Shown one piece after another: positions 8,688 through 16,741 of a stretch of DNA of 64,000 nt (its first letter is position 1; the number at the start of each line of letters is the position of its first letter). The DNA is taken from the NCBI GenBank assembly GCA_002337125.1, contig DDFJ01000002.1, forward strand, positions 190,472 through 254,471, written 5' to 3'. The notes beneath the pieces are model-generated. The model was not told the origin of the DNA, ran no database searches, and saw only the letters and a program-made list of their open reading frames with translations. The DNA comes from Chitinophagaceae bacterium UBA1931. GTDB lineage: Bacteria > Bacteroidota > Bacteroidia > Chitinophagales > Chitinophagaceae. The translations under genes were made by a program, and so were the position numbers.

Positions 8688-9905
8688 TTATCGTTTCATT
8701 GCAGCAACTGCATTCAGCCGCCACACCCTGTACATTGGATATAACGAAAGCACTAATCCCATCACCAGAACAACCAATCCTTGTTGTATAAAGTTGGAAG
8801 CATCGGTTGACGTTGGAAAAATTGCTTCAAATCCAAAGCGCTCATATGCTTTTGCTGTTTCGCCACCCATTCTGAATGGGTAACGGTTCAGCAGAAATAC
8901 CAATGGAATACTGGCAATGATGCCGCTAATACAACCTGTGAAAACTGTCAGTACCGATTCAAATAACAGCAAAAACATCAGCTTCCCTTTTTTCATACCA
9001 ACAGCCACCAGCATTCCCATTTCAAATCTGCGTTCAACCATCATCATCAATATTGTTCCGAAAATGCCAAAACAGATAAGCATATACAATACTCCCTGCA
9101 CATATTTCATGTTGTTCGAGTCGGCTTCAATATGTTGTTTTACATCGGGCATCATTTGGCCCCATGTCATTACTTCATAATCAGTGCCGGTTGTTGATTG
9201 AATTGCAGAAGCAGTTTTTTCGGTTAAATCAGGATTGGTTAGCGACAGAACATAAGTTGAAATCATTCCATAAGCGCTGAAAAAATCCTGTGCTGCAGCA
9301 AGCGGCATAAACAAAGTGCGGTCGTTTAAATCAGGAGAACCGAATTTCACAATACCTTTTACCGGATATTTCCCCGCAGCAGTTGAACCATGAAATCCTT
9401 GTGCAATAAGAATAATGGTATCGTTGATATTTAACTGAAGACGTTCTGCCAAACCCTGTGCAAGTAATACTGCATTGTCGTTATCAGTAATGTATTGGCC
9501 TTTGATTATTTTTTGCTGAAGTGAAGTAATCTGGTTTTCATTTTGTGGTTCGATGCCGGAAACCAGGCAACCTTTTGTAATGTTAGCTGATGAAGCAAGT
9601 GCAAACGATTCAAGACGGGCAGCAATTCCCTTTACATTTTTTTGCCGCATCAGCTTCTGTTCAACAGCTGTTGATTTTTCCATACTGTTATCTAGTATCT
9701 GTTCATCCCAGTACCCGGTTTTGTGCACCTGAATATAACCGCTATAAAAGCTGACTACATTTTTAACCAGGTTTTCAAAAACACCTTCTTTTAAACTGCT
9801 TGCAATAACCGAAAGAATCACAGCAAAGAAAACCGCAGCCATTGTAATTAATGTACGGGTTTTGTTGCGCCAGAGATTTTTCCAAGCAAGTTTAATCAGC
9901 CACAT
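8688..9905 (-). CDS. FtsX/LolC-type ABC permease (first of pair)
   Basis: 405 residues, start ATG 9905. It has the same topology as the next permease: a helix near residues 18-40, a periplasmic domain to about 275, and three further helices. The cytoplasmic motif MMMVERRFEMGMLVAVGMKKGK matches the FtsX-family coupling helix in position. The two permeases align along their length but are clearly diverged, which fits a LolC/LolE-like heterodimer. The gap to the upstream LolA-like gene is 18 bp. Confidence 0.9.
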   Translation of the reverse strand: MWLIKLAWKNLWRNKTRTLITMAAVFFAVILSVIASSLKEGVFENLVKNVVSFYSGYIQVHKTGYWDEQILDNSMEKSTAVEQKLMRQKNVKGIAARLESFALASSANITKGCLVSGIEPQNENQITSLQQKIIKGQYITDNDNAVLLAQGLAERLQLNINDTIILIAQGFHGSTAAGKYPVKGIVKFGSPDLNDRTLFMPLAAAQDFFSAYGMISTYVLSLTNPDLTEKTASAIQSTTGTDYEVMTWGQMMPDVKQHIEADSNNMKYVQGVLYMLICFGIFGTILMMMVERRFEMGMLVAVGMKKGKLMFLLLFESVLTVFTGCISGIIASIPLVFLLNRYPFRMGGETAKAYERFGFEAIFPTSTDASNFIQQGLVVLVMGLVLSLYPMYRVWRLNAVAAMKR

Positions 9906-9923
9906 AAAACAACATTTAAATCA

Positions 9924-10661
9924 TCAGGTCAGCGATTTTATTTTTTCAGTTGTGAAGAAACCATCGTCTACAGGTTTATTAAACTGTACATTTCTGTAGA
10001 TCATTTCAGTTTTATGATTCTTTTTGTCTGCAGGAATCATTTCAAATTTTGTAGGAATTAAACGGCCGTCCATCAGCTTAACATCGTAGGCGTTCATGAT
10101 ATTAATAAGCTGTCCATCTTCATCATAAAACCTTGTATGCAGTTCAATAAAATCTCTCTTGTCAATACATACAATCAACTTACCCCAAACAACTGCGGCT
10201 TGTGGTTTAGGAATCATGCGTATGATATAACAATTCCTGTTGTCAATAACAGTATCGCCAATAATTGAATGATCGTAATCATTAATAACAGACGATTCCT
10301 TTACCAGGTCATCATTGGTAAAATCGGTGCCCATCCAGCTTTGGCTCATCATGGAAGGGGGAAGTTTGATAACACGTTCAAGCGATGGCATCCAGTTCCA
10401 TACTTCTTTCTTTCGTTTAAGAAATGCCACACCTTTATCTTTTGCAGGCGATTGAATAAGGATTACAGAATAATCAGTTCCTTTTGTCCAGGCTTTAATA
10501 TCCATCGACCTGCTCCAGCCGGGACGGGTGGTTTTGATGGTCATTTCAACAATTGAAGAAGATCCTCTCATTTTGCTGTCGGCTTTTTGAACAATTTCTT
10601 TTGCAGTTTGCGCATGCATCCAAAAAGGCAACAGCATCAGCCAGCCAAAAATTGATTTCAT
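9924..10661 (-). CDS. LolA-like periplasmic outer-membrane lipoprotein-sorting protein
   Basis: 245 residues with signal peptide (MKSIFGWLMLLPFWMHAQ). The mature part is a LolA-like half barrel of the kind annotated 'outer membrane lipoprotein-sorting protein': DSKMRGSSSIVEMTI at the start, VWNWMPSLERVIKLPPSMM in the middle and GRLIPTKFEMIPADKK near the end. The family is thought to carry lipidated or hydrophobic cargo across the periplasm. Its place next to two FtsX permeases, an ATPase and an outer-membrane barrel suggests a dedicated carrier distinct from housekeeping LolA (inference). Confidence 0.8.
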   Translation of the reverse strand: MKSIFGWLMLLPFWMHAQTAKEIVQKADSKMRGSSSIVEMTIKTTRPGWSRSMDIKAWTKGTDYSVILIQSPAKDKGVAFLKRKKEVWNWMPSLERVIKLPPSMMSQSWMGTDFTNDDLVKESSVINDYDHSIIGDTVIDNRNCYIIRMIPKPQAAVVWGKLIVCIDKRDFIELHTRFYDEDGQLINIMNAYDVKLMDGRLIPTKFEMIPADKKNHKTEMIYRNVQFNKPVDDGFFTTEKIKSLT

Positions 10662-10674
10662 GGTTAAGTATGGA

Positions 10675-11778
10675 TCAGTAGTAATTAATCAACACAATAT
10701 GATCAAAATCCTTTAACAGGTTTTCATCAACAAACTCAACATCACCGCCATTGAGCAGTACTTTTTCCAGCACATCATCTACAGCATCCCTGATGTAAGT
10801 TGTGTTGTTGTGCGGCTCATCAACTTTATAAAGAATATTTCCATCCCCACTTGATTGTGCCGCAACCATATAATTTTTTTCAACCAGCAGTAACTGTCCT
10901 TTGTTCTCCATCGCATCATGCCAAACTTCGTTAATGCCTTTTGCCAGTTTCTTTTTGCCGGCTGCATCTTCAATCTTTTGCAACAGTTCTTTCTGTTTTT
11001 CTTTTGTCCATTTTTCAATGTGAGGCTTCAGAATAAGTTTCAGCTCAGCAAAAGAATTTTCTTCGTAGTTACCATTAATAAAGGCAACAATATTCCTGCT
11101 GTGTTTTGTAATATGCCTGAACCTTCCATTTGTACGTTCAGTGCCCATAACAAATACAGGCAATGGATATTTATTCAGCACTTCATCCATTGAAAGATCA
11201 ACCTGGTGAAGAAATTTTTCCATCAGCATTTCTCTTCTCTCATCTGCATCCGAAAAATTAGTTACACGTTCAGGAGCATCGTTGATATATGCATCAATTG
11301 ATGCAGGTCTGTCAGGAATTATACGGGCAAACTCTTCTGAATTGCCTAAGTATAATTTGCTTTCTTTAGCGCTGAGTATTAAGAGCAGATAGTTGTGCAG
11401 CTGTTTTTTACTGTAGATGAGATCCCTGATTTCAAACGAATCATCTACAATTACTTTTTGCTCAACAGGAACATCGAGGTAAAGTACCTTTTCAAAAACA
11501 GGCGAAACAAAAATGGCAATGCTTTTCTTTTGCTTTTGTGTTTCGGGTTTTAATTCTTTGATGATTGTTTTCAGTTTGTTTAAAACGGGCAGCACCAGTT
11601 CGGGGGAATAGTTGTTGATCAATTCCTGCTCAGCTTTATCAAGAGCAATTTTAAGTGAATGTGAGAGTTCAGCTTTCAATCCCATTTTAGTATCAAAAGG
11701 CTGAACGATTGAAACGGAAGGTCTGTAATGCAGAGCCTCCATTACTTCACGGATTTCGGGAGCAACATTGGCGTTCAT
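10675..11778 (-). CDS. Bacterial eRF1-like (baeRF family) protein
   Basis: 367 residues with no signal peptide. The central part (HNYLLLILSAKESKLYLG) and the C-terminal end (LLNGGDVEFVDENLL, then HIVLINYY) resemble the baeRF families, bacterial relatives of archaeal and eukaryotic release factor eRF1 and of pelota. These are proposed to act on ribosomes, perhaps stalled or hibernating ones; activity has not been shown for most. It is first in a six-gene operon with an envelope transporter (gap to the next gene 13 bp), an odd pairing. Its promoter has the tandem Crp/Fnr boxes. A DosR-regulon protein, Rv2629, is to my recollection of this superfamily. Subfamily assignment is uncertain. Confidence 0.65.
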   Translation of the reverse strand: MNANVAPEIREVMEALHYRPSVSIVQPFDTKMGLKAELSHSLKIALDKAEQELINNYSPELVLPVLNKLKTIIKELKPETQKQKKSIAIFVSPVFEKVLYLDVPVEQKVIVDDSFEIRDLIYSKKQLHNYLLLILSAKESKLYLGNSEEFARIIPDRPASIDAYINDAPERVTNFSDADERREMLMEKFLHQVDLSMDEVLNKYPLPVFVMGTERTNGRFRHITKHSRNIVAFINGNYEENSFAELKLILKPHIEKWTKEKQKELLQKIEDAAGKKKLAKGINEVWHDAMENKGQLLLVEKNYMVAAQSSGDGNILYKVDEPHNNTTYIRDAVDDVLEKVLLNGGDVEFVDENLLKDFDHIVLINYY

Positions 11779-11797
11779 ACAATTTTATTTAGTCATA

Positions 11798-11862
11798 CAA
11801 ACTATTTGAAAATGAGCACATATCCTATGATGCATATCACCGTTAGGCTTGATGGTACTCAC
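11798..11862 (-). promoter_or_regulatory. Tandem Crp/Fnr-type boxes and -7 element for the baeRF-transporter operon
   Basis: Proximal box ATGATGCATATCAC (core 11828-11839, perfect TGAT-N4-ATCA) and distal box TTGATGGTACTCAC (core 11850-11861) have centres 22 bp apart. On the minus strand TAGTTTG (11804-11798), a -7 element with a one-base-shorter spacer, begins 29.5 bp from the proximal centre. Predicted start is near 11793, with ATG at 11778. Confidence 0.75.
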
Positions 11863-11956
11863 TCTGTAAAAATGTTGAAATTGATGGGAAGGTGCCTTCT
11901 TAAATCTGGCTCGATTTTTTGGCTGGTTAACCTGTAAACCGACTGCAGATTTTCTA

Positions 11957-12022
11957 CTGACCCTTGTCAGTTTGGAAGATGTTGCCAGTCATTTTCTTAA
12001 CCTTGTTCAAATATGAACTTTG
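11957..12022 (+). promoter_or_regulatory. Tandem Crp/Fnr-type boxes and -7 element for the universal stress protein gene
   Basis: The distal box is a perfect 16-bp palindrome, ACTGACCCTTGTCAGT (11956-11971). Exactly 22 bp downstream lies a degenerate box TGT-N6-TCA (11980-11991). GAACTTTG (12015-12022), one mismatch from TAnnTTTG, begins 29.5 bp from the proximal centre. Predicted start is near 12027, so translation from ATG 12043 rather than ATG 12013. Confidence 0.65.
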
Positions 12023-12042
12023 AACTGTTAAAAGATTGTACT

Positions 12043-12864
12043 ATGAAAAAGATATTATTAGCTTTTGATGGTACACATTTTTCAAACGGCTCTTTCGAAT
12101 TTGCCCGCCGGTTAAATGAAGTAGAACCTGTTTTGTTAACCGGAGCTTTTTTACCACAAGCACAAGCGGCGAGTTTGTGGAGCTATGCAGACGGTATGAG
12201 CGGACCAATGTTTATACCAACTGTAGAAGAGAAGAATGCGGAGGTGATGAAGGCAAACATTGCAAAATTTGAAATGCTTTGCCAGAAAAACGGAATAGAA
12301 TACAGGATTCACGAAGATTTATATGATTTCGCATTGCCTGAGTTGAAATTGGAGACGAGATTTGCGGATTTACTCATAGTAGGCAGTGAAGTGTTTTACG
12401 AAAACCTGGGCGGCAAGCTCAATGAGTATTTGCAGGATGTATTACACGGGTCTGAATGTCCGGTAATCGTTGTACCGGAGAATTTTGATTTTCCGCAGAC
12501 CAACATCCTGAGCTATGATGGCACAGAATCGTCAGTTTACGCCATCAAGCAGTTTGCCTACCTGTTTCCTGAGTTATGCAGCAGGCCAACATTATTGGTC
12601 TATGCACATGAGGATGGGAAGAATGAATTTCCCAAACAGTCGAACATTGAAGAACTGACGGCAAGACATTTCAGCGATTTGACGATGATGAAGCTGGATA
12701 TGCCGCCAAAACAATTCTTCACCTCATGGATGGAAAACAGGAAAGGAGCTTTGCTGGTATCTGGTGCGTTTGGCCGCTCAGGTATTTCACAGCTCATAAA
12801 ACGAAGTTTTATAACTGATGTTATAGCAGATCATCATCTGCCGGTGTTTATCACACATCGATAA
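12043..12864 (+). CDS. Universal stress protein with tandem USP domains
   Basis: 273 residues from ATG 12043 (MKKILLAFDG). An upstream in-frame ATG (12013) would lie in the predicted promoter. The first UspA domain (1-145) has the N-terminal strand ILLAFDGT and ends near CPVIVVPE. A second, more diverged domain follows (NILSYDGTESS to LPVFITHR) and carries GAFGRSGISQLIKRS, close to the nucleotide-binding glycine motif of ATP-binding USPs. Role: stress survival, often under oxygen limitation; molecular function is not defined. The preceding promoter carries paired Crp/Fnr-type boxes, and a terminator follows, so it is probably monocistronic. Confidence 0.85.
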   Translation: MKKILLAFDGTHFSNGSFEFARRLNEVEPVLLTGAFLPQAQAASLWSYADGMSGPMFIPTVEEKNAEVMKANIAKFEMLCQKNGIEYRIHEDLYDFALPELKLETRFADLLIVGSEVFYENLGGKLNEYLQDVLHGSECPVIVVPENFDFPQTNILSYDGTESSVYAIKQFAYLFPELCSRPTLLVYAHEDGKNEFPKQSNIEELTARHFSDLTMMKLDMPPKQFFTSWMENRKGALLVSGAFGRSGISQLIKRSFITDVIADHHLPVFITHR

Positions 12865-12889
12865 ATTTTTGGTTGGTTATTGTTTCAAC

Positions 12890-12920
12890 GGGCTGGTTCT
12901 TTAATCGGCCCTTCTTTTTT
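12890..12920 (+). terminator. Intrinsic terminator after the universal stress protein gene
   Basis: GGGCTGGTT (12890-12898) can pair with AATCGGCCC (12903-12911) through 9 pairs including wobbles, with a 4-base loop. It is followed by TTCTTTTTT. Confidence 0.7.
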
Positions 12921-12972
12921 GCCCTTAACTGAACCTTTGTCCTCCAATCTTTCTTACATTTAAATAAGCGAT

Positions 12973-13149
12973 ATGGCCATTACTAAACAAAAGCTGAATA
13001 AGGAATGGCATCTGAAAAACAAGATGCCGGAAAAAGCAACACTTGAACAACGGATTGGCTGGCACCTGGAGCATGTAAAATATTGTGGCTGCAGGGATAT
13101 TCCCGAAAAGCTGAAGGAAGAAATGAAAAAACGGAACATTAAATACTGA
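12973..13149 (+). CDS. Small conserved-looking protein, 58 residues
   Basis: ATG 12973 to TGA 13147-13149, between a terminator and the next plus-strand gene. The protein (MAITKQKLNKEWHL start) is rich in Lys and Glu with four Trp/His-containing clusters, and carries one CGC pair in HVKYCGCRDIP. I recall similar short uncharacterised proteins in other Bacteroidota, but cannot name a family. The His and Cys residues could bind a metal. The gap to the downstream hydrolase is 21 bp, so they may be co-transcribed. Confidence 0.65.
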   Translation: MAITKQKLNKEWHLKNKMPEKATLEQRIGWHLEHVKYCGCRDIPEKLKEEMKKRNIKY

Positions 13150-13170
13150 TGGCTGTTATAAATGTAACGT

Positions 13171-14184
13171 ATGGATTCTATTACCCACATAGCATTAGGT
13201 GCCTGTATTGGTGAAGCTTTTTTTGAAAAAGGGTTTGGCAAAAAAGCAATGCTTTGGGGTGCGCTTGCACAAAGTATTCCTGATATTGATTTTATATCAT
13301 CCTTCTGGATGAGTACATCCGAAAACCTGCTGGCGCATCGTGGCTTTACCCATTCCATTCTTTTTGCTGTACTCATCATTCCTTTGTTTGCTTTAACTGC
13401 CGAACGTGTTCACCGTCCGCACAACATCTCTTATAAAAAATGGTTTTTGTTTTTTGCAGCTGAAATTTTCCTGCATTTGTTCATTGATGGTTTTAATAAT
13501 TATGGAGTAGGGTGGCTGGAACCATTCAGTCATCAACGCTTTTCGTTCAATACAATTTATGTGGCTGATCCGTTCTTTTCCATCTGGCCCGGAATTGCAT
13601 TTGTGATGCTGCTTATTCTGAATCCATATCACCCCAAACGCACTTTGTGGTGGGTTGTTGGTGTTATTCTTCCTTTTGTTTACCTGGCGTATTGTGGTAT
13701 TAACAAACTTACCATTGATCACAGGGTAAGGGAAAGTTTTGCGCTGCAGCACATTCCACATGAACGTTACTTTACAACACCGGCACCACTTAATAACTGG
13801 TTATGGTTTACTGTTGCAGGAAATGATAGTGGATATTACGTGGGCTTTCGTTCAGTATTTGACCGGAAGCAGGAAATGGATTTTCAGTTTTTTCCAAGAA
13901 ACGATTCGTTACTGGAACCTGTAAAAGATCATGAAGACCTGCAAAAGCTCATCCGGTTTTCAAAACAATTTTATACGGTGGAAAAATGGAATGATACACT
14001 TGTGTTTAATGATCTGCGTTTTGGTCAGATGCTTGGATGGCAAAACCCGAAAGAGCGTTTTGTGTTTCATTATTTTCTTGAACACCCCGATAAAACGAAT
14101 AAACTGGTTGTACAACGGGGAAGATTTGCCGGGTGGAATAAAGAGGCTGTAAAAAATTTATGGATCCGCATAAGAGGAAACTAA
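13171..14184 (+). CDS. YdjM/DUF457-type membrane-bound metal-dependent hydrolase
   Basis: 337 residues. N-terminal MDSITHIALGA, PDIDFI and HRGFTHS are the conserved His/Asp motifs of the YdjM (PF04307) family of predicted inner-membrane metal-dependent hydrolases. About five hydrophobic helices lie between residues 60 and 185, followed by a soluble C-terminal region of about 140 residues. Substrate unknown; the family has been described as LexA-regulated in E. coli. It converges with and overlaps by 4 bp the phospholipase D-like gene on the other strand. Confidence 0.85.
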   Translation: MDSITHIALGACIGEAFFEKGFGKKAMLWGALAQSIPDIDFISSFWMSTSENLLAHRGFTHSILFAVLIIPLFALTAERVHRPHNISYKKWFLFFAAEIFLHLFIDGFNNYGVGWLEPFSHQRFSFNTIYVADPFFSIWPGIAFVMLLILNPYHPKRTLWWVVGVILPFVYLAYCGINKLTIDHRVRESFALQHIPHERYFTTPAPLNNWLWFTVAGNDSGYYVGFRSVFDRKQEMDFQFFPRNDSLLEPVKDHEDLQKLIRFSKQFYTVEKWNDTLVFNDLRFGQMLGWQNPKERFVFHYFLEHPDKTNKLVVQRGRFAGWNKEAVKNLWIRIRGN

Positions 14185-15362
14185 CCTCTTTGTTTGAAGT
14201 AAAAAGTAAACAGGTAAAAAACAATTCGGATGATTTCATAACAGATCTTCTGCCATATTTTTTTGGGCAGACTGTTATACTTTTCAAACTCTTCTTTTGT
14301 AATTCTTTTGCAGTCTTTTTCAATAATTTCCCTGAGCAAAAGTTCTGTTGATTCAGCAAATGGTTTGTTTAACACATCAAGGTTTAATTCAATACTGGCA
14401 AAAGCGCTGATGTTATTAACGTTGTACGAGCCAATAGTTACAAACTTTGAATCGTAGGTTGTGAGTTTGCCATGTAAAATGCTTGGCTGGTATTCGTACA
14501 GTTCAATTTTATTCCTGAACATCCAGCGGTATAAATAACGTTCGGCATGTTTAGCCATTGCAACATCGCTTGTGCCTGCTGCAACTACTGTTATTTTCAC
14601 TCCCCGTTTCACTGCATTTGCCATGTGTTTACGAAATACACGGCCGGGTAAAAAATAACTCGACATGATGGTGATATGCGATTCGGCTTTTTTGAACAGC
14701 TCAATATAAGTTCTGTTGATCTGGTTTTTCCTGCGTACCCAATCATTACGTCGTACCCTTACCAAACATTCTTCGCTGTGCAGATGTACTGAAGCTTCGT
14801 CGGTAAGTACTTGTTTTTTCAGTTTACCCCAGCCCGATTTGTTCCAAACAGCAACACATAAATTAAACAGTTCTGCACTTACTTCACCTCTGCAATATAA
14901 AGCCCAGTCGAGCCATGCCTGGCTGCCGGGCATATCATTATAACGGTTGCTGATATTAATGCCACCCACAAGACTGTGTATTGCATCCGCTACAAAAATT
15001 TTTTGATGAAGTCTTCGTCCAAAATAAAAATACCTGCTGCGGAAAACGGGTTCAAACCAGCGGAAATGAATACCACTTTGTTTCAGTTTAGAAATAAATT
15101 CACTGCTGATGTTTTGTGATGCATAACCATCAAGCAATAAAAAAACACGCACACCCCGCCGGGCTGCTTTTATTAAAGCTTCTCCAACAAGTGTACCTGT
15201 TTCGTCATCATCAAAAATATAGGTCTGCAAATGAATGCTGTGCCTGGCCTGTTCAATGAGTTGAAGTAACAATGAAAAATAAGAATGTCCGCCACGGATA
15301 ATCTGAACATTATTATGCGTGCTGTATGCAGAGGAAACAGGAAAATGCTTTTGGCCCGACAT
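14181..15362 (-). CDS. Phospholipase D-like / cardiolipin synthase family protein
   Basis: 393 residues with two HxK(x)4D motifs: LHQKIFVADAIHSLVGG near residue 120 and LHGKLTTYDSKFVTIGS near 300, the signature of two-domain PLD enzymes. Bacterial members of this size are mostly cardiolipin synthases (ClsB type), joining phosphatidylglycerol with a second lipid at the membrane. No N-terminal membrane helix is present, unlike ClsA. It lies 14 bp downstream of the PNPOx-like gene and probably shares its promoter with the paired boxes. Confidence 0.85.
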   Translation of the reverse strand: MSGQKHFPVSSAYSTHNNVQIIRGGHSYFSLLLQLIEQARHSIHLQTYIFDDDETGTLVGEALIKAARRGVRVFLLLDGYASQNISSEFISKLKQSGIHFRWFEPVFRSRYFYFGRRLHQKIFVADAIHSLVGGINISNRYNDMPGSQAWLDWALYCRGEVSAELFNLCVAVWNKSGWGKLKKQVLTDEASVHLHSEECLVRVRRNDWVRRKNQINRTYIELFKKAESHITIMSSYFLPGRVFRKHMANAVKRGVKITVVAAGTSDVAMAKHAERYLYRWMFRNKIELYEYQPSILHGKLTTYDSKFVTIGSYNVNNISAFASIELNLDVLNKPFAESTELLLREIIEKDCKRITKEEFEKYNSLPKKIWQKICYEIIRIVFYLFTFYFKQRG

Positions 15363-15376
15363 TCAACCAAATTACT

Positions 15377-15826
15377 TTATCTTTTTTCAAACCGCCCTGT
15401 TTTTTCTTTAATCAGTATGCGGTAAATAACAGGTTTTACACGATTGATGTCGCTGATCTGGCTTTCACTTCCATGTTCATGTGCATGTACAGTAGCACTT
15501 GTACGTAAAGGAAATAAACGGTTAAAGAAAACCTGTCTTGCTTTTTCAGCTTCGTCATCTTTTAATTCTTCAAACGTTCCAATTACAACTACGCTTTGCC
15601 AGTTGGTCATATCAGTCATCTGGTCTACTTCAAAACAAACATTGGGATTTTTTCGTAACACATCCAGTTTCATTCCCTGGTTTGTTTGTCCATAAATATA
15701 CTTGCCATCGTAGGTATATGTTACAGGCACAAGGTATGGCTGATCGCCTGCACTGCAGGCAAGGCGCCCGATTACCTGGCTTGAAAGCAAATTGTTTATC
15801 TGTTGTTCATTTAAATTGCCGAGCAT
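15377..15826 (-). CDS. Pyridoxamine 5'-phosphate oxidase-like flavoprotein
   Basis: 149 residues. IGRLACSAGDQPYLVPVTYTYDG, KLDVLRKNPNVCFEVDQ and WQSVVVIGTFEEL fit the PNPOx-like split-barrel group (Pyridox_ox_2 type), small FMN- or F420-binding proteins mostly of unknown substrate. It is not the biosynthetic PdxH, which is longer. It is first of a two-gene operon with the PLD-like gene. Upstream there are two Crp/Fnr-type boxes, suggesting redox or oxygen control. Confidence 0.8.
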   Translation of the reverse strand: MLGNLNEQQINNLLSSQVIGRLACSAGDQPYLVPVTYTYDGKYIYGQTNQGMKLDVLRKNPNVCFEVDQMTDMTNWQSVVVIGTFEELKDDEAEKARQVFFNRLFPLRTSATVHAHEHGSESQISDINRVKPVIYRILIKEKTGRFEKR

Positions 15827-15859
15827 AGCAAAAGTTTAAGATGATCAATTCGGTTCAAT

Positions 15860-15926
15860 TAAAATTAAATTATCTCCATCAATTTTTCCGATGATAAGCA
15901 TCAACATTCCTGTTGACCTTTCTCAT
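15860..15926 (-). promoter_or_regulatory. Tandem Crp/Fnr-type boxes and -7 element for the PNPOx-PLD operon
   Basis: Proximal box ATGATAAGCATCAA (core 15892-15903) and distal box TTGACCTTTCTCAT (core 15914-15925) have centres 22 bp apart. On the minus strand TAATTTTA (15867-15860) is one mismatch from TAnnTTTG and begins 30.5 bp from the proximal centre. No equivalent -7 element sits downstream on the plus strand, so the pair is assigned to the minus-strand operon. The gap 15827-16132 otherwise holds only the second pair described next. Confidence 0.6.
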
Positions 15927-16031
15927 AGCAGGTAATATTTTTCATTGAATTTACTAATAAGATTTAACTGTTGTGACAACGAGTTGGCATAACCGAAATT
16001 AAATGTAAATTAATTGTCATTTAATTTTATT

Positions 16032-16096
16032 CTGATTTGCATCACCATATTTTTTGAGCAGTATCATAGGATTCGGCAAGGTGATTGATTAACTTG
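16032..16096 (+). promoter_or_regulatory. Tandem Crp/Fnr-type boxes and -7 element for the YtxH cassette
   Basis: Distal box CTGATTTGCATCAC (core 16033-16044) and proximal box TTGAGCAGTATCAT (core 16055-16066) have centres 22 bp apart. TAACTTG (16090-16096), close to the -7 consensus with a shorter spacer, begins 29.5 bp from the proximal centre. Predicted start is near 16101, which rules out the ATGs at 16100/16103 and supports ATG 16133. Confidence 0.7.
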
Positions 16097-16132
16097 TAGG
16101 TGATGGATTATTTCACCTTTAAAATTTATGTT

Positions 16133-16357
16133 ATGAACAATCTTGCTAAAATTGCTATCGCTGCTGCAGCTGGCGTAGTTGCAGGTGGCGTGTTGGGTAT
16201 TTTGTTTGCCCCGGACAAAGGTGTTGATACCCGCAAAAAAATTGCTGACAGTGGTAAAAAAATGGCAGAGGCAGTAAAGGAAAAAGTGAACAGCTTAAAG
16301 ATTAACATCAAAGACAAAGCAGAGGCTTCAAAAAATAATGTAGAAGAATTTGCCTAA
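16133..16357 (+). CDS. YtxH-like small membrane-anchored protein
   Basis: 74 residues from ATG 16133. A glycine-rich hydrophobic helix (AIAAAAGVVAGGVLGILFAP, residues 8-27) is followed by DKGVDTRKKIADSGKK and an amphipathic Lys/Glu-rich tail, the YtxH-domain pattern. Homologues are general-stress proteins of unknown function in Bacillus and common in Bacteroidota. First of three small genes likely transcribed together (next start 15 bp away). Confidence 0.8.
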   Translation: MNNLAKIAIAAAAGVVAGGVLGILFAPDKGVDTRKKIADSGKKMAEAVKEKVNSLKINIKDKAEASKNNVEEFA

Positions 16358-16372
16358 CCATTAAACCTTCTT

Positions 16373-16741
16373 ATGATGGAAGAAACATTTGCCAAAGCTG
16401 AAGAACTTGCGGGGCATATAAAAGAATACGTAAATAACCGCATCTCTTATGCAAAGTTTACAGGTGCTGAAAAAACATCGAAAGTAGCAGCTAACATTCT
16501 GGCCGCCGTAATAATATCGGCTGTATTTGTAATTGTTCTTTTGTTTGCAAGCCTGGCTTTGGCATTTGTTTTTTCAAAACTAACCGGTGAATTGTACTGG
16601 GGATTCTTAATTGTAAGCGGTATTTATTTACTGATAGGATTAATTGTATTTGCATTGAAAGAACGAATACTGCGTATACCAATTATGAATGCTATTCTGG
16701 AACAGTTATTTAAAGATGATGAAGATGACGAAGAGGATTAA
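16373..16741 (+). CDS. Phage-holin-superfamily (holin-X type) membrane protein
   Basis: 122 residues. A polar, helical N-terminus (1-38) is followed by two hydrophobic helices (about 42-68 and 76-99) and a strongly acidic tail (KDDEDDEED). This matches the PF07332 putative holin-superfamily layout. These proteins are chromosomal and stress-associated in most genomes, so no lysis role is implied. It follows the YtxH gene by 15 bp and overlaps the next gene. Confidence 0.75.
   Translation: MMEETFAKAEELAGHIKEYVNNRISYAKFTGAEKTSKVAANILAAVIISAVFVIVLLFASLALAFVFSKLTGELYWGFLIVSGIYLLIGLIVFALKERILRIPIMNAILEQLFKDDEDDEED

Noticed and set aside
12013..12042. Upstream ATG for the universal stress protein
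   Set aside because: It falls in the predicted promoter/-7 region, and the family normally begins at the strand ILLAFDG.
16373..16741. Holin-like gene as a sign of prophage
   Set aside because: No phage structural, integrase or lysis genes nearby; this holin superfamily is common on chromosomes beside YtxH genes.
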